The notes under the pieces are model-generated. The model had not been told where the DNA came from, did not search any database, and worked only from the letters and a program-made list of their open reading frames with translations. Positions 1 through 6,309 of a stretch of DNA of 8,878 nt are shown here, piece after piece. Within the stretch, counting starts at the first letter, position 1. The number at the start of each line of letters is the position of its first letter. Source of the stretch: Acidaminococcaceae bacterium. Its GTDB lineage: Bacteria > Bacillota > Negativicutes > Acidaminococcales > Acidaminococcaceae. The stretch spans positions 1 to 8,878 of the forward strand of contig JAKSOM010000035.1 of assembly GCA_024405585.1 (NCBI GenBank). The letters are read 5' to 3'. The position numbers and the translations under genes are program-made.

Positions 1-298
1 CCAAATCGTCCTTGTCCTGCAACACCTTAGGGGTGGCACCTGTAATATACTCCCAATCCGTTCCTCCAACCCCCTCGAAACCCTGCTGCACAAAGCCCAC
101 CCGGGTCTGGGGTGCAAAGCGGATGCTGCCCCCATCCGCCCACTCCCTATCCATCAGGCAATGCAAAAGGGTGGTCTTACCGGAACCGTTCACCCCCACC
201 AAACCCACGTGCTCACCATTTTCAATTTGAAAACTCAGACCCCGCAAAACCTCGTTAATGCCAAAGGATTTGTGCAGGTCCGTTACAGTTAAAATCAC
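1..298 (-). CDS. ABC-F family ATPase, N-terminal 99 codons (partial)
   Basis: This is the start of an ATP-binding cassette protein whose remainder lies beyond the left edge. Translating the minus strand from GTG at 298 gives an open frame to base 1, beginning MILTVTDLHKSFG if GTG is read as Met. A Walker A loop, GVNGSGKT, lies at residues 35-42 and a Q-loop-like FVQQ at about 69-72. The short distance between Walker A and the Q-loop, and the wording around the Walker A, resemble soluble ABC-F proteins (Uup/EttA/YdiF type) more than transporter ATPases. ABC-F proteins act on the ribosome and have no membrane partner. The GTG overlaps the nth stop in the string GTGA (4-nt overlap), so translation is probably coupled to nth; no strong Shine-Dalgarno site is visible. 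The second ATPase domain and the linker, which would settle ABC-F membership, are outside the window. An ABC transporter ATPase remains possible. Confidence 0.82.
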   Translation of the reverse strand, partial: MILTVTDLHKSFGINEVLRGLSFQIENGEHVGLVGVNGSGKTTLLHCLMDREWADGGSIRFAPQTRVGFVQQGFEGVGGTDWEYITGATPKVLQDKDDL

Positions 299-921
299 AA
301 TTTGCTCTTACACACTTCTGCCAAAACACACCTGGAACACTCCGGCTTCCTGGCCTTGCAAACCAACCTGCCGTGCCAAATCAGCCAATGGTGGGCACTG
401 GACCATTTTGTCATGGGGATAACTTTTTGCAATTCCCGCTCCGTTTCCTCCGGTGTCCTGCCTTCGGCCAGCCCCAGCCGATGACACACCCTGAACACAT
501 GGGTGTCCACCGCAATGGCAGGAATATTATAAATGATGCTGGCCACCACATTGGCGGTCTTACGACCCACTCCGGGGAGCAACATCATGGTTTCAATGTC
601 TTTGGGTATGACATCGTCAAACTCCTCATGAAGCATCCGGCACATTCCCAAAAGATTTTTGGCCTTGGCATGATACAGCCCGCAATCCTTAATTTCCTGC
701 TCCAACTCCTCCAAGGAAAGTTTCAGCATCTTGGCGGGAGTATTCAGCCGGGGAAAAATCCTTGCGGTAATCACATTCACCCGTTCATCAGTACACTGGG
801 CCGACAAAATCACCGCCACCAACAGTTCAAAAGGGCTGTGATAATTCAAAGCGGTTTTTCTGTCATGATATTCATTTTCCAAAATTGCGAGAATCTTCTC
901 CCGCTTCCCTTTATTCAACAT
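295..921 (-). CDS. nth: Endonuclease III (DNA glycosylase/AP lyase)
   Basis: Base-excision-repair enzyme that removes oxidised pyrimidines from DNA and nicks at the abasic site. The 208-residue length is typical. The helix-hairpin-helix is LPGVGRKTANVV (115-126) with the catalytic lysine at K121, equivalent to E. coli K120. The catalytic aspartate is D139 in VDTHVFRV, equivalent to E. coli D138. Four C-terminal cysteines (C188, C195, C198, C204) show the C-x6-C-x2-C-x5-C spacing of the 4Fe-4S cluster. The ATG start at 921 matches the family's N-terminus; only a weak AGGG lies 5 nt upstream. A strong terminator hairpin ends about 10 nt before the start, so nth is probably transcribed separately from the upstream binding-protein gene. 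It overlaps the downstream ABC-F gene by 4 nt. Nothing in the protein looks damaged. Confidence 0.97.
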   Translation of the reverse strand: MLNKGKREKILAILENEYHDRKTALNYHSPFELLVAVILSAQCTDERVNVITARIFPRLNTPAKMLKLSLEELEQEIKDCGLYHAKAKNLLGMCRMLHEEFDDVIPKDIETMMLLPGVGRKTANVVASIIYNIPAIAVDTHVFRVCHRLGLAEGRTPEETERELQKVIPMTKWSSAHHWLIWHGRLVCKARKPECSRCVLAEVCKSKL

Positions 922-929
922 AGTACCCT

Positions 930-938
930 ATTATAGCA
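930..938 (-). promoter_or_regulatory. Possible extended -10 promoter for nth
   Basis: On the minus strand TGCTATAAT occurs here: a perfect TATAAT (935-930) preceded by the TGn extension that can replace a good -35 box. No recognisable -35 hexamer lies 17 nt upstream, where the terminator loop is. A start about 7 nt downstream would fall almost on the nth ATG at 921, giving a leaderless or near-leaderless mRNA. The motif overlaps the terminator arm, so its match may partly be chance in an AT-rich stem. Confidence 0.4.
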
Positions 939-974
939 AAAATCTCCCGGCTTTGCCGAGAGATTTTTGCTATA
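932..974. terminator. Strong bidirectional Rho-independent terminator
   Basis: A near-perfect inverted repeat has 15-nt outer arms at 932-946 and 960-974 (TATAGCAAAAATCTC and its exact complement). Four more GC pairs follow inside (948-951 with 955-958) after one C/A mismatch, with a 3-nt loop. In either direction a GC-rich hairpin is followed by ATTTTTGC, i.e. a U tract paired with an A tract on the other side, the usual form of a two-way intrinsic terminator. It lies 25 nt beyond the stop of the binding-protein gene and should end that transcript, and it separates it from nth. Confidence 0.93.
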
Positions 975-999
975 CTCTTTCTTATTTTACTGCACTCAA

Positions 1000-1830
1000 T
1001 CATTGCGCCAGGGGTTGCTTTTTGATCGCCTCAGCCATAATCGCCTTAAAGTCCTTGTCGCTCATCTTTTCCAATACCGCATTCATAGCCTTCAGCAAAT
1101 CCGGGCGGCCCTTGCGAACGGCGATACCGATTTCAACATCCTCCACATCCGCTTTGAAACCCTTGCCGGCAGGGAACTCCACCATCAGCAAATCCTTATT
1201 GGCATATTCTGCCGCCTGAGCCGTGGGAGCGTCAGTCACAAAAAGGTTAATCTTGCCGCTCTGCAAAGCCACAATCAAACCGGGAACCGTATCAATAGCG
1301 GGCAATTTCTTCACGCCGGGAACCTGGTCAATCATCTTGTCATACCACACAGTGTTGATTTGGCTGGATGCCACAGCACCTTTCAAATCTGCTAAAGATT
1401 TTGCTTTGGCAAAAGGACCTGCCTTCTTAACCAGGGCCACAATGTTGGCATAGTAGTAGGGTTTGGTGAAATCAACTGTTTGCTTCCTCTCGGAAGTGAT
1501 GCTCATGCCGGCGATAACCGCATCCACCTTGCCGCTGACAACTGCCGGCGGCAGGCCGTCCCACTCGATTTTGTGGACTTCCAATTCAGCACCCATGCTG
1601 TCCGCCAACTTCTTGGCCATAATGACATCGTAGCCGTAGGCAAATTCATCGGAACCCGCAATTTTCACAGCACCGCCCTGGGCCGTAGGTTGGGACCAGT
1701 TATATGGCGCATAGCCGCACTCCATACCAACCTTAAATTTTTTCGCGGCTTCCACATTAGCCGCAGTTATAGTAACGGCGGCCATCATAGCCCCGCAGAA
1801 TGCCAAAGTCAAAGCTTTCTTTAGATTCAT
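1000..1830 (-). CDS. Amino-acid ABC transporter substrate-binding protein (family 3)
   Basis: A 276-residue extracytoplasmic solute-binding protein of the SBP_bac_3 family that captures an amino acid and passes it to an ABC permease. The N-terminus is a signal peptide: K4-K5, a hydrophobic stretch over about 6-22, and a likely signal-peptidase-I site after VEA (A28). The cysteine at 12 lies in LAFCG, which does not fit a lipobox, so a soluble periplasmic protein is more likely than a lipoprotein; that would suit a diderm cell. The mature part shows family hallmarks: EWDGLPPAVVSGKVDAVIAG (89-108), SITSERKQTVDF with ligand-binding R115, and VTDAPTA with D200. Specificity cannot be read; the class includes arginine, glutamine and cystine binders. 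AAGGAGG lies 9 nt before the ATG at 1830. No permease or transport ATPase gene adjoins, and a terminator follows directly, so it looks monocistronic and must work with a transporter encoded elsewhere. Confidence 0.93.
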   Translation of the reverse strand: MNLKKALTLAFCGAMMAAVTITAANVEAAKKFKVGMECGYAPYNWSQPTAQGGAVKIAGSDEFAYGYDVIMAKKLADSMGAELEVHKIEWDGLPPAVVSGKVDAVIAGMSITSERKQTVDFTKPYYYANIVALVKKAGPFAKAKSLADLKGAVASSQINTVWYDKMIDQVPGVKKLPAIDTVPGLIVALQSGKINLFVTDAPTAQAAEYANKDLLMVEFPAGKGFKADVEDVEIGIAVRKGRPDLLKAMNAVLEKMSDKDFKAIMAEAIKKQPLAQ

Positions 1831-1839
1831 TTCCTATTT

Positions 1840-1846
1840 CCTCCTT
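1840..1846 (-). promoter_or_regulatory. Strong ribosome binding site for the binding-protein gene
   Basis: AAGGAGG on the minus strand, 9 nt before the ATG at 1830. It supports that start and predicts high expression, as expected for a periplasmic binding protein. Confidence 0.9.
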
Positions 1847-1852
1847 AATTTT

Positions 1853-1864
1853 TGGTCCGGACCA
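1853..1864. promoter_or_regulatory. 12-bp perfect palindrome in the 5' leader
   Basis: TGGTCCGGACCA is its own reverse complement. It lies 7-18 bases upstream of the ribosome binding site and downstream of the proposed promoter. It could be an operator half or whole site, or a small hairpin (4-bp stem, CCGG loop) in the leader. A GC-rich repeat with TGCCC/GGGCA arms adjoins at 1868-1878. I recognise no regulator consensus. Confidence 0.4.
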
Positions 1865-1888
1865 TGTTGCCCCGGGCACATTGGGCAT

Positions 1889-1917
1889 ACTCTAACACAA
1901 GGATATTTCCTTAACAA
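1889..1917 (-). promoter_or_regulatory. Predicted sigma-A type promoter for the binding-protein gene
   Basis: On the minus strand, TTGTTA (1917-1912) and TAGAGT (1894-1889) are separated by exactly 17 nt; each matches 4 of 6 consensus bases. The predicted start is near 1882, giving a leader of about 50 nt. It lies in the only sizeable intergenic gap, where a promoter is expected because a terminator-bounded gene follows. Alternative phasings of the repeated TTG run are possible. Confidence 0.5.
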
Positions 1918-1952
1918 CAACAACTTGTAATTTCTGCTTTTCATCCGTCCCA

Positions 1953-1970
1953 GTGTAAACATTTTTACAC
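1953..1970. promoter_or_regulatory. Inverted repeat GTGTAAA-N4-TTTACAC after rpe
   Basis: Two perfect 7-bp arms flank CATT. In RNA from the minus strand, outer pairs (TCCGT with ACGGA) could extend it to about 12 bp across a small internal loop. There is no U tract, so it is not a standard terminator. Its centre lies about 80 nt upstream of the predicted start for the binding-protein gene, so an activator or repressor site is one reading; a 3'-end stabilising hairpin for the rpe operon mRNA is another. It resembles but does not match the TnrA/GlnR box (the inner spacing is one base short) or the Rex box. Confidence 0.45.
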
Positions 1971-1978
1971 AACGGACC

Positions 1979-2626
1979 TTATATCTTCAAACTGCGAACG
2001 GCCTGCCCCACATCCTTTGCCCCGTAAACATAGGACCCGGCCACAATGACATCCGCTCCTGCCTGTTTAAGTTCCCCCACATTTTTGTCGTTGACCCCGC
2101 CATCCACCTCAATCAAAGCCAAGGATTTTTTTGCCTTCAACATTTGCTTAAGTTGGGCAATTTTTTTCACACTGCTTGCAATAAAACTCTGACCCCCAAA
2201 ACCGGGGTTCACGCTCATCACCAGCACCAAATCCACATAGGGTAAAATTTCCTCCAAAACAGCTAAAGATGTAGCCGGATTCAACGCCACCCCCGCCTTC
2301 AGGCCCAGGGCATGGATGCTTTCCACCGCCCGGTGCAAATGTTTGGTTGCCTCCACATGCACGCAAATCAAATCCGCCCCGGCGTTCTTGAAGTCCTCAA
2401 AATAGGTCTCCGGATGTTCCACCATCAGGTGACAATCGAAAAACATTTTGGTAATCCCGCGAATCTTCTTCACCACGGGAGCCCCAAAAGTCAGGTTCGG
2501 CACAAAATTGCCGTCCATAACATCTATATGTACCCAGTCCGCCCCGGCCTTCTCAATTTTTTTTATTTCCTCCCCCAACCGGGAAAAATCGGCGGACAAA
2601 ATGGAAGGAGCAACCAATGTCTTCAT
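1979..2626 (-). CDS. rpe: Ribulose-phosphate 3-epimerase
   Basis: Interconverts ribulose-5-phosphate and xylulose-5-phosphate in the pentose phosphate pathway; cytosolic TIM barrel. At 215 residues it is of normal length. Family motifs are complete: APSILSADF at 6-14, VHIDVMDGNFVPN (32-44) with H33 and D35, HLMV with H66, MSVNPGFGGQ (137-146), EVDGG with D175, and the phosphate-binding AGSYVYG (196-202). H33, D35, H66 and D175 correspond to the metal ligands, and the two aspartates to the acid-base pair. The ATG start at 2626 follows AGGAGGT by about 6 nt, and the gene begins 13 nt after the kinase stop. It is probably the last gene of the fmt-rpe operon. In Bacillus subtilis the GTPase gene rsgA (cpgA) lies between prkC and rpe; it is not present here. 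Confidence 0.97.
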   Translation of the reverse strand: MKTLVAPSILSADFSRLGEEIKKIEKAGADWVHIDVMDGNFVPNLTFGAPVVKKIRGITKMFFDCHLMVEHPETYFEDFKNAGADLICVHVEATKHLHRAVESIHALGLKAGVALNPATSLAVLEEILPYVDLVLVMSVNPGFGGQSFIASSVKKIAQLKQMLKAKKSLALIEVDGGVNDKNVGELKQAGADVIVAGSYVYGAKDVGQAVRSLKI

Positions 2627-2639
2627 TCCCTACCTCCTG

Positions 2640-4538
2640 TCAAAAACTGTCTTCCCTCACCTGCTTGCCGTCACAATATACCACAACGGTAACCCGTTTC
2701 CCGCCCCCGTCCACGGTTTGGCTGATGTATTTGCCGCCGTTATCAACGCTGTTGTAGATAAGGTTCCGTCCCTTGCCGGTGATTTCATAAATCTGAATAC
2801 GATGCTTCTCCGTTGCCGGTCCCGGCACCACATATTCAAACACCGCACCCACCACGGATTTGTCCGCACCGTCGCTGATTGTCAGCTGCACAGGATAATA
2901 GTTGGGCAACATGGTGCCCGCCTCCGGGAAAGTAGCCGTAACCGTCCCCTTCCTGTCAGGGGAATTCACCCGGCGGATTTCCCCGACTCTCAGGCCCAGC
3001 TGACGCACCATGGTTTCCGCCTCGCTCAATGTCTTGCCGATCAGCTCCGGCAGTTTCTTCGTCCCTTCGTTGACGACTATATCGACAAGGGCCCCCTCGT
3101 TGGTCTTTTCACCTGCCCTGGGGTCCTGCTCAATGATGGCGCCAATCTTGTAACCGTTATTGTACCTGCGTTCCACCTTTCCCAGTTTCATACCGATTTC
3201 ATCCAAGGTCTGCTGTCCCTTAATCAAACTCATACCAATCAAGTCCGGCATGGTGCGTTGTTCCGCCCCCACGCTGAAAAAGAGCTTCACCGTACTGCCC
3301 TTACGACGTTTGGCACCCGCCTCCGGCATCTGCCTGATTACCGTTCCCGCAGGCACTGTCAAGGATGTTTCCTGTTGGAGTTCAACCAAAAAATCCTGAT
3401 GTTTCAACCTTGTCTGCGCCTTCTCCACCTGCATATTCACCAACTGGGGCACAACCAGCATCGCATTGTCAAGACGGAAATAGAAGGAGGCACAGACGGA
3501 AACAAAGCACACCGCCAAAGTCAGGGCAATAACGGCCCTATTGAAAGTCCAATGAAAATTCTTCACCCAATAACGTAAAGAATCCTGCCAATCCTTGGCC
3601 CTCTCGGCCATGGCTTCCTTATCCACGCTAAGAGCAATAATCTTTCTTTTCCCGCCCGGCTTCACCGGCTCCATAATGATGGTACTTCCATCCATGCCCT
3701 CAGGCAATTCATCCGTGCCTATATTTTCATCCCGCAATACACTATCCAAATCCTCACAAAGCTGCTCCGCACTCGGATACCGGTTTTCCGGTTTCTTGGC
3801 TGTCATTTTGTCCAAAATACTCTGGACCCCCTGGGGCACATCCTCCATACTTTCACTCAACTTCGGCATAGCTTTCTCCACCTGCATCATGGCTACCGAC
3901 ACCGGGGTTTCACCGCTGAATGGAACCTGTCCCGTAAGCATTTCATAAAGCACAATGCCCAAGGAATAAATGTCGCTGGCAAAGGTCACCTGCTCCCCGC
4001 CGGCCTGCTCCGGACTGATATAGTGAACCGATCCCATCACATTACCGGTGAAAACCATGGTCTGTCCGGACACCATCTTGGCAATACCGAAATCCGCAAT
4101 CTTGGGAATCATGTTTTCGCTCATCAAAATGTTTTGCGGCTTGATGTCGCAATGGATAATGTTCCTGCTGTGGGCCTGCTGCAAAGCCCCCGCCAACTGC
4201 CGGGTAATCTGCAGGGCCGCCTTAGGCTCAATCCTATAATTTTTCAGAATGTCCTTGAGAGTCATCCCCTCGACATACTCCATAACGATATATTGATCGT
4301 TACCGTCCTCAACAACATCATAAATACCTATGATATTGGGATGCACCAACTGAGCCGCAGATTTCGCTTCCCGTTTGAACTGGTTAAGCAATTCCTTGTC
4401 ACCGGTGAACTGGTCCCTGAGACGCTTCACTGCCACATCCCTATCCAACACTTCGTCATGGGCAAGAAAAACCTCACTCATTCCCCCGGAACCGATGGGC
4501 CTCAGTATTTTGTACCTCTTTTTAATTATTTCTTCCAT
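2640..4538 (-). CDS. prkC: PASTA-domain Ser/Thr protein kinase (PrkC/Stk type)
   Basis: Membrane kinase that senses muropeptides or lipid II outside the cell and phosphorylates proteins for wall synthesis, division and germination in related species. It has 632 residues. The cytosolic kinase domain is about 9-270: glycine loop GSGGMSEV (16-23), lysine K38 in VAVK, E57, catalytic loop HCDIKPQN (129-136, D131), DFG (149-151), activation-loop threonine T164, SPE at 175-177. A linker precedes one membrane segment at about 334-353. Three extracellular PASTA repeats follow at about 361-425, 429-491 and 496-557, then a C-terminal extension (560-632) rich in predicted beta structure. HRD is replaced by HCD, which formally makes it a non-RD kinase. 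AGGAGG with a 6-nt spacer precedes the ATG at 4538, inside the end of the phosphatase gene (17-nt overlap). All catalytic residues are present. The symbol rests on architecture and context. Confidence 0.95.
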   Translation of the reverse strand: MEEIIKKRYKILRPIGSGGMSEVFLAHDEVLDRDVAVKRLRDQFTGDKELLNQFKREAKSAAQLVHPNIIGIYDVVEDGNDQYIVMEYVEGMTLKDILKNYRIEPKAALQITRQLAGALQQAHSRNIIHCDIKPQNILMSENMIPKIADFGIAKMVSGQTMVFTGNVMGSVHYISPEQAGGEQVTFASDIYSLGIVLYEMLTGQVPFSGETPVSVAMMQVEKAMPKLSESMEDVPQGVQSILDKMTAKKPENRYPSAEQLCEDLDSVLRDENIGTDELPEGMDGSTIIMEPVKPGGKRKIIALSVDKEAMAERAKDWQDSLRYWVKNFHWTFNRAVIALTLAVCFVSVCASFYFRLDNAMLVVPQLVNMQVEKAQTRLKHQDFLVELQQETSLTVPAGTVIRQMPEAGAKRRKGSTVKLFFSVGAEQRTMPDLIGMSLIKGQQTLDEIGMKLGKVERRYNNGYKIGAIIEQDPRAGEKTNEGALVDIVVNEGTKKLPELIGKTLSEAETMVRQLGLRVGEIRRVNSPDRKGTVTATFPEAGTMLPNYYPVQLTISDGADKSVVGAVFEYVVPGPATEKHRIQIYEITGKGRNLIYNSVDNGGKYISQTVDGGGKRVTVVVYCDGKQVREDSF

Positions 4539-5265
4539 GACTTTCCTCCTCAGTGAAACCGTCTATAACAATCAGTGTGATATTGTCTTCCCCGCCATTT
4601 TCCAAGGCCCTTTGCAAAAGCATTTCCCCCGCCGTTCTGACATCCGCCTTTGCCAGCCCCTCTACAATTTCCTCCCGGCTCAACATATTGCTCAAGCCAT
4701 CACTGCAGAGCAGCATCCTGTCCCCAGGCTGCAAATCCAACCGCAAAAGCTCTGCCTGAATCACGTTCTCCACACCCACCGCCTGCAAGAGCCAATTTTT
4801 CTTGGAATGCAGTTTTCCTTCCTGCTCCGTAATCTCCCCGGCGGCAACCATCTCCCCCACCAGGGTTTGGTCCCGGGTCACCTGCCGCAAAACGCCTTCC
4901 CGCCACAGATACAGCCTGCTGTCCCCAACCTGCAACACATGAGCAAGAACCGGGTTCTCTAAATAAACTGCCGTCAGGGTGGTCCCCATACCTGCGTACT
5001 GCTCCTGGGAATGAGCCATAAAATAAATCTCCGTATTGACCGCACTAATGGCACGCCTCAGGGCATAAACAGGATTTTGTCCAAACCGCAACTGGGTGTA
5101 AAACTCCTTTTTGAGCAAATCTAACGCCGTTTTGCTGGCGATTTCCCCCGCATTGGAGCCCCCCACCCCGTCCGCCACGGCGAACAGCCGGGGCGAATCC
5201 GCAAGCAGGGCATCCTCATTATTCTTTCTTACCAACCCTACATGGGTCTGACAATAATACTTCAT
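4522..5265 (-). CDS. prpC: PP2C-type Ser/Thr protein phosphatase (PrpC/Stp)
   Basis: Metal-dependent phosphatase that reverses phosphorylation by the adjacent PASTA kinase. It has 247 residues, normal for bacterial Stp/PrpC. Conserved PP2C motifs appear in order: RKNNEDA (13-19) with acidic E17-D18, ADGVGG (31-36), GMGTTLTA (92-99), VGDSRLYL (113-120), LLCSDGLSNML (185-195) with D189, and GGEDNITLIV (224-233) with D227. The usual DHSLV/DHTLV stretch reads DQTLV here, a mild change outside the metal centre. There is no signal peptide or membrane segment, so it is cytosolic. The ATG at 5265 overlaps the rlmN stop in the string ATGA; with only a weak upstream purine run, coupled translation is likely. 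It overlaps the kinase gene by 17 nt, the usual tight pairing of the two opposing enzymes. Confidence 0.95.
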   Translation of the reverse strand: MKYYCQTHVGLVRKNNEDALLADSPRLFAVADGVGGSNAGEIASKTALDLLKKEFYTQLRFGQNPVYALRRAISAVNTEIYFMAHSQEQYAGMGTTLTAVYLENPVLAHVLQVGDSRLYLWREGVLRQVTRDQTLVGEMVAAGEITEQEGKLHSKKNWLLQAVGVENVIQAELLRLDLQPGDRMLLCSDGLSNMLSREEIVEGLAKADVRTAGEMLLQRALENGGEDNITLIVIDGFTEEESHGRNN

Positions 5266-6305
5266 TTTTTCTTCATAAACTGATTTCGCAACTGGCCGCA
5301 GGCCGCATTGATATCCCCGCCCATTTCCTTACGCACCGTGGCATTCACATGTTGACGGTTCAGCTCCTCCAGAAACCTGTCAATCCGCCTGTCGTCAGGC
5401 CGCTGCCATCCCTTCTCCGATACCGGGTTCGCAGGAATCAGATTAATGCTGGCATGCTTGAATTTTAGGAAATTTGCCAAGAGTTTGGCATCTTCCACAC
5501 TATCATTGATGTTTTTCAACAAAATATATTCATAAGTCACTTCCCGTCCGGAAGCCAGGGCATAATCCTCCGCTGCACCTATCACCCTCACAAAGGGATA
5601 GGCCCTGTTCACAGGCATCAGCTCCGTCCGCAGTTCATCCCTCACGCTGTGCAAACTCACCGCTAAACTGATGGGGCGGGCCAATTCCTTCATCCGGTTA
5701 ATGCCGGGAATAATGCCGCAGGTGGACACCGTCATATTGCGGTAACTCATATTCAACGCTTCCCCGCTATGCAAAAACTCCAAGGCCCCAAACACATTGT
5801 CAAAATTCAGCATTGGCTCCCCGCTGCCCATCACCACAATGCGGCTCACCCTTGCCCCGGCTTGGCGGAGCAATCCGTTGCAAAGGTAGACCTGGGCCAG
5901 AATTTCCGCCTTAGTCAAAGACCTGGCACAACCCTGCAAACCGCTGGCACAAAAAGCACAATGCATATCACAGCCCACCTGGCTGGAAACACAAATGCTA
6001 TAACCGTAATCATGATTCATCAGCACAGTTTCCACCGTGGCCCCATCCTGCAACTCCAGCAAAAGTTTGCTGGTAATGCCGTCCTTGGAATCCAACTTCT
6101 TCAGCACCTTCACCACCGCCGGCAAAATGGTAAAACTGCCCTTCAGCTTACTGCGGTCCTCCTTGCTGATATTGGACATCAGTGCAAAATCAAAAACCGC
6201 TTTCTGATAAATCCACTGAAAAACCTGCTTGGCCCTGTACCCGGGCAAGCCCATCGCTTCCACTTCCTTCTGCAGTTCACCTATCGACAAACCAAAAATA
6301 TCCAC
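5262..6305 (-). CDS. rlmN: Dual-specificity 23S rRNA/tRNA adenine-C2 methyltransferase
   Basis: Radical-SAM enzyme that adds a C2 methyl to A2503 of 23S rRNA and A37 of some tRNAs, improving decoding and peptidyl-transfer-centre function. It has 347 residues. The radical-SAM cluster motif C-x3-C-x2-C lies at C112, C116 and C119. The second catalytic cysteine pair is present: C105 in CVSSQVGC (matching E. coli C118) and C336 in ACGQL (methyl carrier, E. coli C355). GSGEPMLNFDNV (160-171), STCGIIP and LAVSLHS also match the family. The resistance paralogue Cfr shares the motifs, but the overall sequence and its place next to rsmB and prpC fit RlmN. The GTG start at 6305 lies 4 nt after the rsmB stop, with AAGGA about 8 nt upstream; no closer ATG fits the family N-terminus. 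The next gene overlaps it by 4 nt. Confidence 0.96.
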   Translation of the reverse strand: MDIFGLSIGELQKEVEAMGLPGYRAKQVFQWIYQKAVFDFALMSNISKEDRSKLKGSFTILPAVVKVLKKLDSKDGITSKLLLELQDGATVETVLMNHDYGYSICVSSQVGCDMHCAFCASGLQGCARSLTKAEILAQVYLCNGLLRQAGARVSRIVVMGSGEPMLNFDNVFGALEFLHSGEALNMSYRNMTVSTCGIIPGINRMKELARPISLAVSLHSVRDELRTELMPVNRAYPFVRVIGAAEDYALASGREVTYEYILLKNINDSVEDAKLLANFLKFKHASINLIPANPVSEKGWQRPDDRRIDRFLEELNRQHVNATVRKEMGGDINAACGQLRNQFMKKK

Positions 6306-6309
6306 CCTG

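Noticed and set aside
968..976. TGCTATACT on the plus strand as a promoter
   Set aside because: It is the mirror of the terminator arm, and no plus-strand gene follows.
1953..1970. Intrinsic terminator for the fmt-rpe operon
   Set aside because: The hairpin is AT-rich near the loop and has no U tract on either side, so it is recorded only as an inverted repeat.
2448..3578. A 376-codon open frame on the plus strand opposite the kinase and rpe
   Set aside because: It crosses two well-supported genes on the other strand, shows no domain, and has typical mirror-frame composition.
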